Shown here piece after piece: positions 23,768 to 34,249 of a DNA stretch of 64,000 nucleotides. The stretch comes from Bacteroidales bacterium. GTDB lineage: Bacteria > Bacteroidota > Bacteroidia > Bacteroidales > Lentimicrobiaceae. The stretch's first letter is position 1. Each line of letters opens with the position of its first letter. A program made the position numbers and the translations under genes. Location of the stretch: assembly GCA_024636955.1 (NCBI GenBank), contig JAGXGB010000081.1:1-64000 (forward strand), written 5' to 3'. The notes beneath the pieces are model-generated. The model searched no databases, was not told where the DNA came from, and saw nothing but the letters and a program-made list of their open reading frames with translations.

Positions 23768-24406
23768 ATGGACGATTTTCTATATATTATACTTGGGATA
23801 GCATGGTTGGCATATTCACTTTATACAAACAAGCAGAAGCTTGATAAGAAGAGGGCTGAACGTGAAGCACAGATGAGGGGCGGTACTCCTCAGAGCCATG
23901 ATATTGATGAAGATTACCAAAGAACTGAAGATGAGTACCGAAAGGCAGAGGATGATTACAGGAGAGCAGTTGACGAGCCACGCCCTCATGTTGAAACACC
24001 GAGAAGGCAAGAGACCACCCACCGCAGGCCTGAAGAAGAGTATATGCCGTTGCCCAAAAAAACACTTTTTGATGAACTCTTTGGGGATCAATCTTCACCT
24101 TATCAGGAGGCGGAAGAGGAAACCTACATTCCTGAAATAAATGAGCAAACCTGGCAAAAGAAAATGTCGGAGTACGCTGGTGTTGAGGCTGCTTCAATGG
24201 AGGAGATAAAGGACGAAGTGCCACTAGATTACTTTACACGACAATATGAAGAAGTATATAAGTCTGCAGACCATAGGGTTATTAACAGTATGCAGGATTA
24301 TGAAGAATATTATCAGATTCAGGAGGTTCAGGAAGATTTTGACCTGAAAAAGGCTGTAATTTACAGCACAATCCTTAGAGCCCCATATGTTTCGGAAGAG
24401 GTTTAA
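23768..24406 (+). CDS. membrane-anchored charged protein of unknown function
   Basis: 212 residues. One N-terminal membrane segment (DDFLYIILGIAWLAYSLYTN) is followed by a long, charged, probably disordered region (EDYQRTEDEYRKAEDDYRRA with repeats of the type (E/D)-Y-R-x-A) and a small C-terminal region ending in DLKKAVIYSTILRAPYVSEEV. The KKAVIYSEIL..PY-like C-terminus is common to short uncharacterised Bacteroidota proteins (recall). The gene precedes the TonB-receptor locus by 118 bases. Confidence 0.6.
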   Translation: MDDFLYIILGIAWLAYSLYTNKQKLDKKRAEREAQMRGGTPQSHDIDEDYQRTEDEYRKAEDDYRRAVDEPRPHVETPRRQETTHRRPEEEYMPLPKKTLFDELFGDQSSPYQEAEEETYIPEINEQTWQKKMSEYAGVEAASMEEIKDEVPLDYFTRQYEEVYKSADHRVINSMQDYEEYYQIQEVQEDFDLKKAVIYSTILRAPYVSEEV

Positions 24407-24524
24407 ATTTGTTCACTTTAATTAACATTTTTTGTGGGTCAAAATAATTTATTGTTACCTTTACCCGCTTTTTGTACTGCACACACACAAACACACGTAT
24501 ATTCTAACATAAAATTTCATTGGT

Positions 24525-27500
24525 ATGATCAGAAATCTTCTACTAACTTTTTGGTTGGTACTGACAGCGAATCTGTTAGTGTTCTCTCAATCGGGAACAC
24601 TCAGAGGAAAAGTCATCGACAAGGACACTAAAGAACCTATTCCTTTTGTGAACATAGTCGTTGAACTAGGCGGAACTCAAGCTGGAGGTACAACATCTGA
24701 CTTTGATGGTAATTACACCATTAAGCCGATTACTCCCGGTAAGTACGACTTGAAAGCCACATACGTGGGCTTCAAGCCAGTATTGGTCAAGGGTATTCAA
24801 ATAAAATCAGACCAGATAACTTTCTCCGATATTATTATGGAGTCAACAATGGTGGAACTCACCGAATTTGAAGTTGTTGATTACAAGGTTCCCCTCATTG
24901 ATAAAGATAAAACTTCAGTAGGGGCAACAGTTACTTCAGAGGAGATTGCGAAGATGCCAAACCGGTCGGCCAATGCTGTTGCTGCAACTGTGGGAGGTGT
25001 ATTCTCTGCCGACGGAGAGCGCGGAAGTGTTCGTGGTCAGCGATCAGAAGGTACCATCATGTACATTGACGGTATAAGGGTTCGCGGAACATCTTCACTG
25101 CCTGAATCAGCTATTGAACAGGTATCAGTTATTTTATCAGGAGTTCCTGCTCAGTACGGTGATGCAACAGGTGGTATTATCAATGTAACTACAAAAGGCC
25201 CTAGTCGTGAATTCGGTGCAGGTATTGAGTTGCAGACCTCAGAATACCTAGATGCCTTTGGATATAACCGTGGTGGACTTAATATGCAAGGACCACTGCT
25301 ATGGAGTCGCGATGAGAATGGTGAAAAGAAAACTGCCCTATTAGGCTATTTTATTGCAGGTGAGATCACCTACAACAGGGACAGCAGACCAACTGCAACA
25401 GGTGCTTATGTAGCAAAAGATGATATCCTGAGCAGTCTTGAACAAAATCCCTTGCGTTTAACCGGTACAGGTTTTGGTACATATTATAATACCAATTTTA
25501 TAAGGAAAGAACACCTTGATTTCGTGAAAGCAAACCCTAACACACAAAGTTATGATATCAATGCTTCAGGAAAGTTGGATGTAAAAACAGGTCCTAACGT
25601 AAACTTGTCATTCGGAGGTTCAATAAATACATACGACAGGAGCAATTACAGTTTCCTGAATGCAATGTTCAATTCAGCAAAGAATGTGCAGGTTATGGGA
25701 AATACCTGGAGGGTGTTTGGTCGTTTCACACAACGCTTCCCTGCTGATCCTGACGGAAAATCACTCATAAAGAATGTGTATTACACCATTCAGGCTGACT
25801 ATACTAAATCAATGCAAACTGTTCAGGATCCTGACCATAAAGACGAAATGTTCCGATATGGTTACCTTGGAAAATATGAAACCTCCACAGTTAGATCATT
25901 TACGAATGAAATGATGCTGGATACCGCAAGTGGTATGACAGCATATATCCACAATGGTTTCAGAGATATTGGCGTTAAATACACCCCCGGAGAATTCAAT
26001 CCGGTGACTGCTAACTACACTCGTCAGTATTATGAATTATTTCCATCACTACAGTACCACTCTGACCTGAGTAGTATTATTGAAGGCGGAGGTTTATTGA
26101 ATGGTATGGGTGCCGGTGGAGCTTATAATATTTTTGGTGTTCCGGGAGCAATACAATCTAATTACCAGGTAGTAGATCAGGAACAATATGCACTCAATGC
26201 AAATGCATCAGCTGATATAGGAAACCATGCATTCCAGTTCGGTTTTATTTATGAGCAACGTGTTGACAGGTTCTTCTCATACAATCCTGTTGGATTCTGG
26301 TCATTAATGAGAGGTCTTACCAATTCACATATCCAGCAGCTTGATGTTGCCAATCCAAATTTTGTTACGCTTGACGGTGTATTTATGGATACCATTTATT
26401 ATGACCGTAAATATGACCAGGTATCACAGCGTAATTTCGATATTAATCTGCGCGAAAAACTCGGACTTCCTGTAAGTGGTACCGATTGGATCGATATTGA
26501 TTCCTATGACATGAATTCCTATACCATCAATTATTATGATGAGAATGGAAGGCTGGTTACTAAGGCATTAGATGGCCCATTGGATATAAGTATGTTAAGC
26601 CCCGATGAACTTTACAATAATGGTGGTTTACTTGCAAATTATAGCGGATACACCTATACCGGTGAGCGCACTAAACTCAGTGAAAGCCCAAGTTTTGATG
26701 ACTTCTTCAATAAGAGGGATGAAAACGGTATGTATACCCGTGAGATTGCACCATTTACTCCTATTTATATGGCGGGTTACATTCAGGATAAGTTTGCCTT
26801 TGAAGACCTTATTTTCAATATTGGATTACGTGTTGACAGGTTTGACGCTAACCAAAAGGTTTTAACCGATCCATATACTTTATATCCTGCAAAGACTGTA
26901 AGTGAAGTAGGAGACCTTGGATCACATCCTGCTAATATGGGTGATGATTTTGTTGTATATGTTGACAACCAACGCAACCCAACAACAGTTATGGGTTATC
27001 GCGATGGAAACAATTGGTACAATGCTGAAGGTTTGGTAGTAACTGACCCAACCATTGCATTAGATGCCGGTAATGGAGTTATACCATATCTTGTAAATAA
27101 AGATAACCTGGTAGTTTCATCTGATGCATTTAGCGACTATGAACCACAGATTTCTGTGATGCCGCGTGTATCATTCTCATTCCCGATTTCAGATGAAGCG
27201 TTGTTCTTTGCCCATTATGATGTACTTACTCAGCGCCCAACATATGCTTTACGCATGAGTCCGCTTGATTATTACTTCCTTCCTTTAACAGGAAGTCCGG
27301 ATATTAGCAATCCAAACCTAAAGCCTGAAAAGACTATTGACTACGAATTAGGATTCCAACAGCGTTTGTCACCAAGCTCATCAATGACGATTTCAGCTTA
27401 TTACCGTGAAATCCGTGACCAGATACAGGCTTTCCGCTACACTGCCGCATTCCCTAAAACCTATTATTCTTATAATAATATAGACTTTTCAACTGTAAAA

Positions 27501-28229
27501 GGGGTAACATTAACTTACGACATGCGTCGTACAACCAACACAAGGGTTAGGGCTAGTTATACATTACAGTTTGCCAACGGTACAGGCTCAGATCCTGAAT
27601 TTGCAAAAGGTTTGATCCAAACAGGTCAGCCTAACTTGCGTACATTGTTCCCAATGAGTTTTGACCGCCGCCACGCTGTTAACGTAATGCTTGATTATCG
27701 TTTTGGTGAAGGTAAGGAATACAATGGACCAGTTATCAGACGTTCAAGGACTGATGCAACCGGACAAGAGGTTGTTAAGTCAACCAGGCTACTGCAAAAC
27801 ACCGGTGTTAACTTTACAGTATTCGGTGGATCAGGTACTCCTTATACCCGCTCAAGTAAGATTGTTGCCATTGGACAATCAGGTATTATTGACGGATCAA
27901 TCAATGGTTCACGGTTACCATGGCAGTTCAGGATTGACGGTCGCGTTGACAAAGACATCAACATCAACTGGTCAGAGAATAGATCATCATTCCTAAATCT
28001 GTACGTACAGGTGCTCAATATTTTTGATTCCAAAAATATCATGGGCGTATACGGAGCAACAGGTAACCCTGATGATGATGGATATCTGGCAGCTGCAGAA
28101 TACCAGCAGTTTATTAATACTCAGCTCGATTCACAGGCTTATCGTGATCTCTATAGCATCAGGGTTAACAGCCCGGGCAATTATAGCTCACCACGCCAGA
28201 TTCGTTTTGGTTTAATACTGAACTTCTAA
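24525..28229 (+). CDS. TonB-dependent outer-membrane receptor with carboxypeptidase-regulatory-like domain
   Basis: 1,234 residues. Signal peptide to about residue 22 (LLVFSQ). Residues 24-110 form the CarboxypepD_reg-like domain (GTLRGKVIDKDTKEPIPFVN ... GKYDLKATYVGFKP). The plug follows at about 115-230 (VGGVFSADGERGSVRGQRSE, IDGIRVRGTSSLPESAIEQV, GIINVTTKGP) and then a large barrel ending RQIRFGLILNF with the C-terminal aromatic. It imports or binds an unknown ligand using TonB energy. No SusD partner follows. Instead a giant secreted protein and a PorV-family barrel are next, 36 and about 50 bases apart, suggesting one transcription unit. Confidence 0.93.
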   Translation: MIRNLLLTFWLVLTANLLVFSQSGTLRGKVIDKDTKEPIPFVNIVVELGGTQAGGTTSDFDGNYTIKPITPGKYDLKATYVGFKPVLVKGIQIKSDQITFSDIIMESTMVELTEFEVVDYKVPLIDKDKTSVGATVTSEEIAKMPNRSANAVAATVGGVFSADGERGSVRGQRSEGTIMYIDGIRVRGTSSLPESAIEQVSVILSGVPAQYGDATGGIINVTTKGPSREFGAGIELQTSEYLDAFGYNRGGLNMQGPLLWSRDENGEKKTALLGYFIAGEITYNRDSRPTATGAYVAKDDILSSLEQNPLRLTGTGFGTYYNTNFIRKEHLDFVKANPNTQSYDINASGKLDVKTGPNVNLSFGGSINTYDRSNYSFLNAMFNSAKNVQVMGNTWRVFGRFTQRFPADPDGKSLIKNVYYTIQADYTKSMQTVQDPDHKDEMFRYGYLGKYETSTVRSFTNEMMLDTASGMTAYIHNGFRDIGVKYTPGEFNPVTANYTRQYYELFPSLQYHSDLSSIIEGGGLLNGMGAGGAYNIFGVPGAIQSNYQVVDQEQYALNANASADIGNHAFQFGFIYEQRVDRFFSYNPVGFWSLMRGLTNSHIQQLDVANPNFVTLDGVFMDTIYYDRKYDQVSQRNFDINLREKLGLPVSGTDWIDIDSYDMNSYTINYYDENGRLVTKALDGPLDISMLSPDELYNNGGLLANYSGYTYTGERTKLSESPSFDDFFNKRDENGMYTREIAPFTPIYMAGYIQDKFAFEDLIFNIGLRVDRFDANQKVLTDPYTLYPAKTVSEVGDLGSHPANMGDDFVVYVDNQRNPTTVMGYRDGNNWYNAEGLVVTDPTIALDAGNGVIPYLVNKDNLVVSSDAFSDYEPQISVMPRVSFSFPISDEALFFAHYDVLTQRPTYALRMSPLDYYFLPLTGSPDISNPNLKPEKTIDYELGFQQRLSPSSSMTISAYYREIRDQIQAFRYTAAFPKTYYSYNNIDFSTVKGVTLTYDMRRTTNTRVRASYTLQFANGTGSDPEFAKGLIQTGQPNLRTLFPMSFDRRHAVNVMLDYRFGEGKEYNGPVIRRSRTDATGQEVVKSTRLLQNTGVNFTVFGGSGTPYTRSSKIVAIGQSGIIDGSINGSRLPWQFRIDGRVDKDININWSENRSSFLNLYVQVLNIFDSKNIMGVYGATGNPDDDGYLAAAEYQQFINTQLDSQAYRDLYSIRVNSPGNYSSPRQIRFGLILNF

Positions 28230-28265
28230 TTAAGACTTGTAAATAGAATAGATCACAATATACTA

Positions 28266-31200
28266 ATGAATATGAAAAATATACTCCGAATTACATTTGC
28301 AGTTATACTGCTTAGTATTCTGGCAGTGCCTGTGTTCGCCGACTATAATAAAAGTGGGGGCAATAAATCATCAGGACCTGTAGTTAAATCTACTGCAGCG
28401 GGCTGCTTACCCGGTGCCGGATTCAAATATCTTGAAGTAAATAATGTAAGAGCACGTATCAACACTGGTGGAGATATGTGGTGGGACTTTGAAGTTGCAC
28501 AGTACGAGATCCCTAAAGGGTCGCGCAAGACTTCTATGTTTGCCGCAGCACTATGGATTGGTGGTATTGATGAAAACGACCAGTTAAAGCTAGCTGCCTT
28601 GAAATTCCGCCAAGGTCCTAATGCACAATCACCAGGTACTGGTAATGATTTCTGGCCTGGTCCGCTAACGGTAGACAATACTGCCGCTATTGATGAGGCT
28701 ACTTGTGCTGAATATGATAAGCATTTCCCAATCAGCAGAAGAGAAGTTGATGAGTTTGTTGCATGGCAGGATAATAAAGCTGCTTTCCCAAATTACCAAA
28801 TACCAGCTTCAATCCTTAACTGGCCCGCTCATGGTGATATATCCAAAAAACAAAGTTATTACCTTGCTCCTTTCTTTGATGCTGATGGAAGTATGCATTA
28901 TAATCCTGAAGATGGAGGAGATTACCCATATTATGACCTTGCAAATGAACTATGTCATTCAGCAACTGCAACCATGGAGACCATTGAAGGTACTTCAAAA
29001 GGTGGTTTGCTTTCTGACCAGGTTATTAAGGGTGATGAAACACTTTGGTGGGTATTCAATGATAAAGGAAATATACATACTGAGACTCAAGGTACACCTA
29101 TTGGACTTGAGATAAGGGCGCAGGCTTTCGGGTTTGCCACCAATGATGAGATCAATAATATGACATTCTACAGTTATGAAATCATCAATCGTTCAACATA
29201 CCGTTTAAGAGATACTTATTTCAGTCAATGGGTTGATACCGACCTTGGTTTCGCAACTGACGATTATGTTGGCTGTGATGTTAACAGGGGTTTAGGTTAT
29301 TCATACAACGGAAAGCCTAAAGATGGTGACGGACAGTTCTGGGCATACGGTGATCAGCCTCCTGCAATTGGAGTTGACTTTTTCCAGGGACCTTATATGG
29401 ATCCTGACGGTTCAGATAATCCATCATTTAATGGAGAAGGTATATTAGGCCCTTCATTCTTTGGCGATTGTAGCATAGTTGGTTTGAACGGTTCTTCAAT
29501 GGGCTTTGAATATGGTACAGAGCAAGATCCTCAAGCAGGTAACTTTATTGTTCGTTCAGAGGCTATCAATGGCGTTAACTTTGGTAATGGTATTGTAGAT
29601 GATGAGCGTTTTGGTATGCGCAGGTTTGTATACCATAACAATAGTACTGCAGGTGCTTTCCCATTCCAGCTTGACCCTGCTTATGCTCCACAATATTACA
29701 ATTATCTTAAAGGTATCTGGATGGATAACACCAAGATGATCTATGGTGGAAACGGGCATTTATCTGCAGGTGGATACGGTCCAGCAGCAGATTTCATGTT
29801 TCCAGGTTTAACAGATGAGTGCGATTGGGGTACCAATGGTTTACCACCAGCAGGACCTAAAGACTGGACAGAAGAAATTGCAATGAATCAACCAAACGAC
29901 CGTCGATTCATGCAGTCAGCAGGTCCTTTCATCCTTGAACCGGGTGCAGTAAACTATATTACAGTTGGTATTCCCTGGGCTCGTGCATCTTCAGGTGGAC
30001 CATGGGCTTCTGTAAAGCTTCTTCAGGTTGTTGACGACAAATGCCAGCTATTGTTTGATAACTGTTTTGCTGTCGTTAGTGGACCTAATGCACCTGATCT
30101 TACAATTCGCGAACTTAATGAAGGCTTGATTTTCTATATCAGCAACCGTAAGACAAATGATGCAGGTAACAACCTCAACGAAAGTTACAAAGAACTAGAC
30201 CCTGCTATTAAGGCAGTAGCCAACAGTACAGGTTATGACTTTGATCCATACTACCGTTTTGAAGGATATCAGATCTTCCAGTTAAAAGATGCAACAGTTT
30301 CAGTAGCTGATATTCATGATCAGAAGCTTGCACGTATAGTATATCAAACTGATGTTAAAAACAAAGTTACTCAGCTTGTTAATCATAATTTCGACCAATC
30401 GCTCAATGCAAATGTACCTGTTGAAGAAGTAAATGGAAGCGACCTTGGAATACGTCATACTTTCAGATTGACTGAAGATGCGTTTACCGGTCAAACACTG
30501 GTTAACCATAAACAGTACTATTATCTGGCTCTTGCATACGGATATAATGAGTACATGATATATAGCGCCGATCCTGGATCTCAGGAACCGGGAATTATTG
30601 GAATGGAAGGCCAGAAAAGAGTTTATTTGGCCGGTAGAAAGAATATAAAGGTATACACTGCTATCCCTCATAAGAATGTTGGTACTATTCAGGCTAATGC
30701 AGAATATGGCGATGGCGTTGAAATTACACGCCTTCAGGGTCAGGGTAACGGCGGCAATGTATTAGACCTTACTGATGCCACTATTGCTGAAATATTGAGC
30801 AAAAATCCGGTTGATTCTACTAACCAGATGGGTAGCCCTGATTATCCTATTGCATATGAAGCTTCATACAAACAAGGAAAAGGTCCTATAGATGTAAGAG
30901 TAATTGATCCTTTGAATGTTATTGGCGGTGAGTTTATACTGGCTTTTGATTCGCTGGTTCCTTATTATCAGCAAGTTGGTGCCGACAGTACTATTAATTA
31001 TAAAGCTCACTGGCATTTAACTGACATAACAAGCAGCAAGACCTATCATTCTGATACAACAATCTCGTATAAAAATGAGCAAATGATACCTGAGTTAGGT
31101 ATCGCTATAACCATACATGAGCCTTTGCAAAATGGTCCTATCAGAGTTGGTTCTAATGGCGATGCTAGTATTTTTGAAGTAATTAATGATAACAACGGAT

Positions 31201-32567
31201 TACTGGAATCAACCTTTACATTCAGTGACAGTACTAAGCCATGGTTACTTGGAGTACCTGATATAGATGGTTTGCCTGCATTGAACTGGATTAGATCAGG
31301 TGTTGTAGATGACGTATCAAATCCGGCTAATAGTGACTATAAAATTTCAGTACCAGGTGGTAGTACTTTTGCTGACCCGAACTCAAATTATGAAAAAATA
31401 GTTGCAGGAACATGGGCTCCATACATCATGACGGCAACTAGTGAACAGGATCCGCTTTATGCTCCTGCTTACAGGAATATATCCAAGGTATCAGCAAGAT
31501 TGTCTGATGTTGCAAGTGTTGACATCGTTTTTACATCTGACAAGTCAAAATGGACCAGGTGTCCTGTTGTTGAAATGAGTGCAGATAAAACCTTATCCGA
31601 AGGTGGAGTTGATAGATTTAACATACGTGCAGGTGCTTCAGTAAACGTAAATGGTGAGGCAGGTGTTACCAGTAGTGATCCAATGTTAAACTCCAACTAT
31701 ATTAATGAAACCGGCATGGGTTGGTTCCCTGGTTATGCTGTGAACGTTGAAACTGGTGAACGCCTCAATATATTGTTTGGAGAGAATTCATGGTTAGCTG
31801 GTGACAATGGTCGCGATATGCTATTCAATCCTTCTTCAAGAATCACAACTCCTGGTGGAGACCTTGTTCTTGGAGGTATGCACTACTTGTATGTATTTGC
31901 ACATACAACTGGTAAAGCAGTAGCTATTGCGAATATACCGGCGTATGATGCAGGTGCTACACTTAGAGCAAATATTCCGGTTACACTTGGTGCTGGAACA
32001 CAACGCGCGCTCGTATATTCAAGTGCAATGTACGTTAATATGCCTATTGCAAACCCGGAACATCCATGGCTTGTTACTGATGCAAAAGTACGTATCAGGA
32101 TGATTAAACCATATCTGCGTTATTACAGCGTTTCCCATGAAGGAATGCCACTTCTGGCTGACGACGTGGAGAATGGAAACTATCCTATGTATAGTTTCAG
32201 TACAAAAAGCATTGCTACTACTGATGATAACATTACCAAGGCACAGTCAGATCTTGATCTTATCAATGTAGTTCCGAATCCTTACTATGCTTATTCAGCT
32301 TATGAAACCAACCAATTGGATAACAGGGTTAAAATTACCAATCTGCCTCGCAGATGTACTGTTACGATATATTCAACCAATGGTTCTATGATCAGGCAAT
32401 TTACAAAGGATGAGTCAGGAACTGCCATTGAATGGGATCTTAAGAATCATGCTGGTATCCCTATAGCAGGTGGTGTTTATCTCATACATGTTAAGGCTGA
32501 CGGAGTAGGTGAAAAGATTGTTAAATGGTTTGGTTCACTAAGACCTATTGACCTTAACGCGTTTTAG
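28266..32567 (+). CDS. giant secreted protein with FlgD/T9SS-like C-terminal domain, function unknown
   Basis: 1,433 residues with signal peptide (ILRITFAVILLSILAVPVFA). The N-terminal domain (GGDMWWDFEVAQYEIPKGSR, AALWIGGIDENDQLKLAALK) is characteristic of very large surface proteins that accompany TonB receptors and PorV-family barrels in Bacteroidota. The C-terminal region (NVVPNPYYAYSAYE ... VKITNLP ... GGVYLIHV) is a FlgD-Ig/T9SS-like sorting domain. No enzymatic motif recognised. Start: ATG 28266 or 28272. Context suggests surface display of the protein at the receptor. Confidence 0.8.
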   Translation: MNMKNILRITFAVILLSILAVPVFADYNKSGGNKSSGPVVKSTAAGCLPGAGFKYLEVNNVRARINTGGDMWWDFEVAQYEIPKGSRKTSMFAAALWIGGIDENDQLKLAALKFRQGPNAQSPGTGNDFWPGPLTVDNTAAIDEATCAEYDKHFPISRREVDEFVAWQDNKAAFPNYQIPASILNWPAHGDISKKQSYYLAPFFDADGSMHYNPEDGGDYPYYDLANELCHSATATMETIEGTSKGGLLSDQVIKGDETLWWVFNDKGNIHTETQGTPIGLEIRAQAFGFATNDEINNMTFYSYEIINRSTYRLRDTYFSQWVDTDLGFATDDYVGCDVNRGLGYSYNGKPKDGDGQFWAYGDQPPAIGVDFFQGPYMDPDGSDNPSFNGEGILGPSFFGDCSIVGLNGSSMGFEYGTEQDPQAGNFIVRSEAINGVNFGNGIVDDERFGMRRFVYHNNSTAGAFPFQLDPAYAPQYYNYLKGIWMDNTKMIYGGNGHLSAGGYGPAADFMFPGLTDECDWGTNGLPPAGPKDWTEEIAMNQPNDRRFMQSAGPFILEPGAVNYITVGIPWARASSGGPWASVKLLQVVDDKCQLLFDNCFAVVSGPNAPDLTIRELNEGLIFYISNRKTNDAGNNLNESYKELDPAIKAVANSTGYDFDPYYRFEGYQIFQLKDATVSVADIHDQKLARIVYQTDVKNKVTQLVNHNFDQSLNANVPVEEVNGSDLGIRHTFRLTEDAFTGQTLVNHKQYYYLALAYGYNEYMIYSADPGSQEPGIIGMEGQKRVYLAGRKNIKVYTAIPHKNVGTIQANAEYGDGVEITRLQGQGNGGNVLDLTDATIAEILSKNPVDSTNQMGSPDYPIAYEASYKQGKGPIDVRVIDPLNVIGGEFILAFDSLVPYYQQVGADSTINYKAHWHLTDITSSKTYHSDTTISYKNEQMIPELGIAITIHEPLQNGPIRVGSNGDASIFEVINDNNGLLESTFTFSDSTKPWLLGVPDIDGLPALNWIRSGVVDDVSNPANSDYKISVPGGSTFADPNSNYEKIVAGTWAPYIMTATSEQDPLYAPAYRNISKVSARLSDVASVDIVFTSDKSKWTRCPVVEMSADKTLSEGGVDRFNIRAGASVNVNGEAGVTSSDPMLNSNYINETGMGWFPGYAVNVETGERLNILFGENSWLAGDNGRDMLFNPSSRITTPGGDLVLGGMHYLYVFAHTTGKAVAIANIPAYDAGATLRANIPVTLGAGTQRALVYSSAMYVNMPIANPEHPWLVTDAKVRIRMIKPYLRYYSVSHEGMPLLADDVENGNYPMYSFSTKSIATTDDNITKAQSDLDLINVVPNPYYAYSAYETNQLDNRVKITNLPRRCTVTIYSTNGSMIRQFTKDESGTAIEWDLKNHAGIPIAGGVYLIHVKADGVGEKIVKWFGSLRPIDLNAF

Positions 32568-32614
32568 TGCATTGTAATGAACATTGAAAAAAAACACACA
32601 ACAAATTATTGGTT

Positions 32615-33670
32615 ATGAATAAGATCTCTAAATACATAGTTGCCACCCTGATGATAGGATCAGTATTGATCCCGTTTAACCAGTCAACTGCCGGTAATAA
32701 GGACAGAACCGGTCAGGCAGGTGCATCAGAATTACTTATCAATCCCTGGGCAAGAAGTTCAGGGTGGGGTGGAGCCAACATCGCTCATGTAAAAGGTTTG
32801 GAAGGCCTTTACGGTAATGTTGCTGGTATTGCCCATACCAAAACAACTGAACTTATTTTTTCACACACGCAATGGCTCAAGGGTAGCGAAATTGATATAA
32901 ATACCTTTGGGCTTACTCAAAAGGTGGGTGAAACTGGTGTTCTTGGATTGGGAATCATGTCAATGAATTTCGGAGATATTCCTATCACCACTGAAGCATT
33001 GCCGGAAGGTGGCATTGGAAACTTTTCTCCTAGCTACATGAATATCAATATCGCTTATGCAAAAGCTTTCTCGAGTTCTATATATGGGGGTATTAATATT
33101 AAGATCATTTCGGAAGTTATCTCTGACGTAAGTGCACAAGGGGTTGCTATTGATGCAGGTATTCAGTATGTTACAGGCCCTGTTGATAACATCAGGTTTG
33201 GTATCACCTTGCGTAACGTTGGACCTACCATGTCATTTAGCGGTGACGGTTTGTCTATACGTAGTTTGCTTCCCGGACAGGAAAGTTACTTTACCCTTGA
33301 ACAGCGTTCAGCAGAGTTTGAGTTGCCAACTCAATTGGCAATGGGTGCATCATACGATTTCTTTTTTGGTGAGATGCACAGGTTGACTTTTGCAGGTAAT
33401 TTTATTTCAAATTCATTTACCAATGATCAGTTTGCAGGTGGTGCAGAATACGAATTAAAATCGTACCTCATGTTAAGAGCCGGTTATACTTATGAAGATG
33501 GAATCACCTCAAGCAGTAGGACAACCGCTTTTACTGGTCCCAGTGCTGGTTTAACAGTTTCTGTCCCTATAAATAAGGAAAAAGGTTCAACCCTTGCAAT
33601 TGATTATTCATTTCGTCAAACAAGTCCATTTAACGGCACACACAGTATAGGTGCCCGCATAAACTTGTAA
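32615..33670 (+). CDS. PorV/PorQ-family outer-membrane protein
   Basis: 351 residues from the ATG at 32615 (the preceding TTG is not needed). Signal peptide followed by GQAGASELLINPWARSSGWG and LYGNVAGIA, the N-terminal pattern of PorV/PorQ-like (UPF0164-related) 14-stranded barrels. The C-terminus DYSFRQTSPFNGTHSIGARI ends with a barrel strand. PorV itself is the T9SS shuttle that delivers cargo from the translocon to the attachment complex. This paralogue, encoded right after a large T9SS-like protein, may serve as a dedicated shuttle for it (inference). Confidence 0.85.
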   Translation: MNKISKYIVATLMIGSVLIPFNQSTAGNKDRTGQAGASELLINPWARSSGWGGANIAHVKGLEGLYGNVAGIAHTKTTELIFSHTQWLKGSEIDINTFGLTQKVGETGVLGLGIMSMNFGDIPITTEALPEGGIGNFSPSYMNINIAYAKAFSSSIYGGINIKIISEVISDVSAQGVAIDAGIQYVTGPVDNIRFGITLRNVGPTMSFSGDGLSIRSLLPGQESYFTLEQRSAEFELPTQLAMGASYDFFFGEMHRLTFAGNFISNSFTNDQFAGGAEYELKSYLMLRAGYTYEDGITSSSRTTAFTGPSAGLTVSVPINKEKGSTLAIDYSFRQTSPFNGTHSIGARINL

Positions 33671-33704
33671 AGTTTTATTACCAGGTAACGAACCTGTATA
33701 TTTT

Positions 33705-33738
33705 AGAAAGGACCCTTGTAACAAAGGGTCTTTTCTCT
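33705..33738 (+). terminator. intrinsic terminator after the receptor/PorV locus
   Basis: GACCCTT (33711-33717) pairs with AAGGGTC (33724-33730), flanked by AAAG/TTTT that extend the stem, and followed by TTTTCT. It lies 41 bases after the PorV-family stop and before greA, closing the 24.5-33.7 kb unit. Confidence 0.8.
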
Positions 33739-33768
33739 TATTATTTTGAGCATTAACAACTGAACATT

Positions 33769-34230
33769 ATGTACTTTACTCAAGAGGGATTAAATAAACT
33801 AAAAGCCGAGTTGGATCATCTTATCGGTGTTGAACGTCCTGCTATATCACAACAAATAGCCGAAGCACGAGATAAAGGTGATTTATCAGAAAATGCCGAA
33901 TACGATGCAGCCAAGAATGCACAAGGCATGCTTGAACTCAAGATTTCAAAACTGCAGGAGACAATCAGGAACGCTAAAGTCATTGATGAATCAAAAATGG
34001 ATAATTCAAAAGTTCTTATCCTTTCTTCAGTTAAAGTCAGAAATACCAAAACTAACGCTGTGATGACATATATGTTAGTTCCTGAAAATGAGGCAAACCT
34101 TAAAGAAGGTAAGATATCAGTAAATTCCCCAATTGCACATGGATTGCTGGGAAAATCTGTTGGTGAAACTGCGGAAATAAAGGTTCCTGCAGGGATAATT
34201 GGACTTGAGATAATTGAAATAGAGCGTTAA
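33769..34230 (+). CDS. greA: transcription elongation factor GreA
   Basis: 153 residues, normal length. The N-terminal coiled coil carries the family signature EARDKGDLSENAEYDAAKNAQ with the D-x-x-E acidic tip. The C-terminal FKBP-like domain ends in SPIAHGLLGKSVGETAEIKVPAG. It stimulates the RNA-cleavage activity of RNA polymerase to rescue backtracked complexes. Followed after 19 bases by a HIT-family gene. Confidence 0.97.
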   Translation: MYFTQEGLNKLKAELDHLIGVERPAISQQIAEARDKGDLSENAEYDAAKNAQGMLELKISKLQETIRNAKVIDESKMDNSKVLILSSVKVRNTKTNAVMTYMLVPENEANLKEGKISVNSPIAHGLLGKSVGETAEIKVPAGIIGLEIIEIER

Positions 34231-34249
34231 AACTTTAAAACATGATGCT

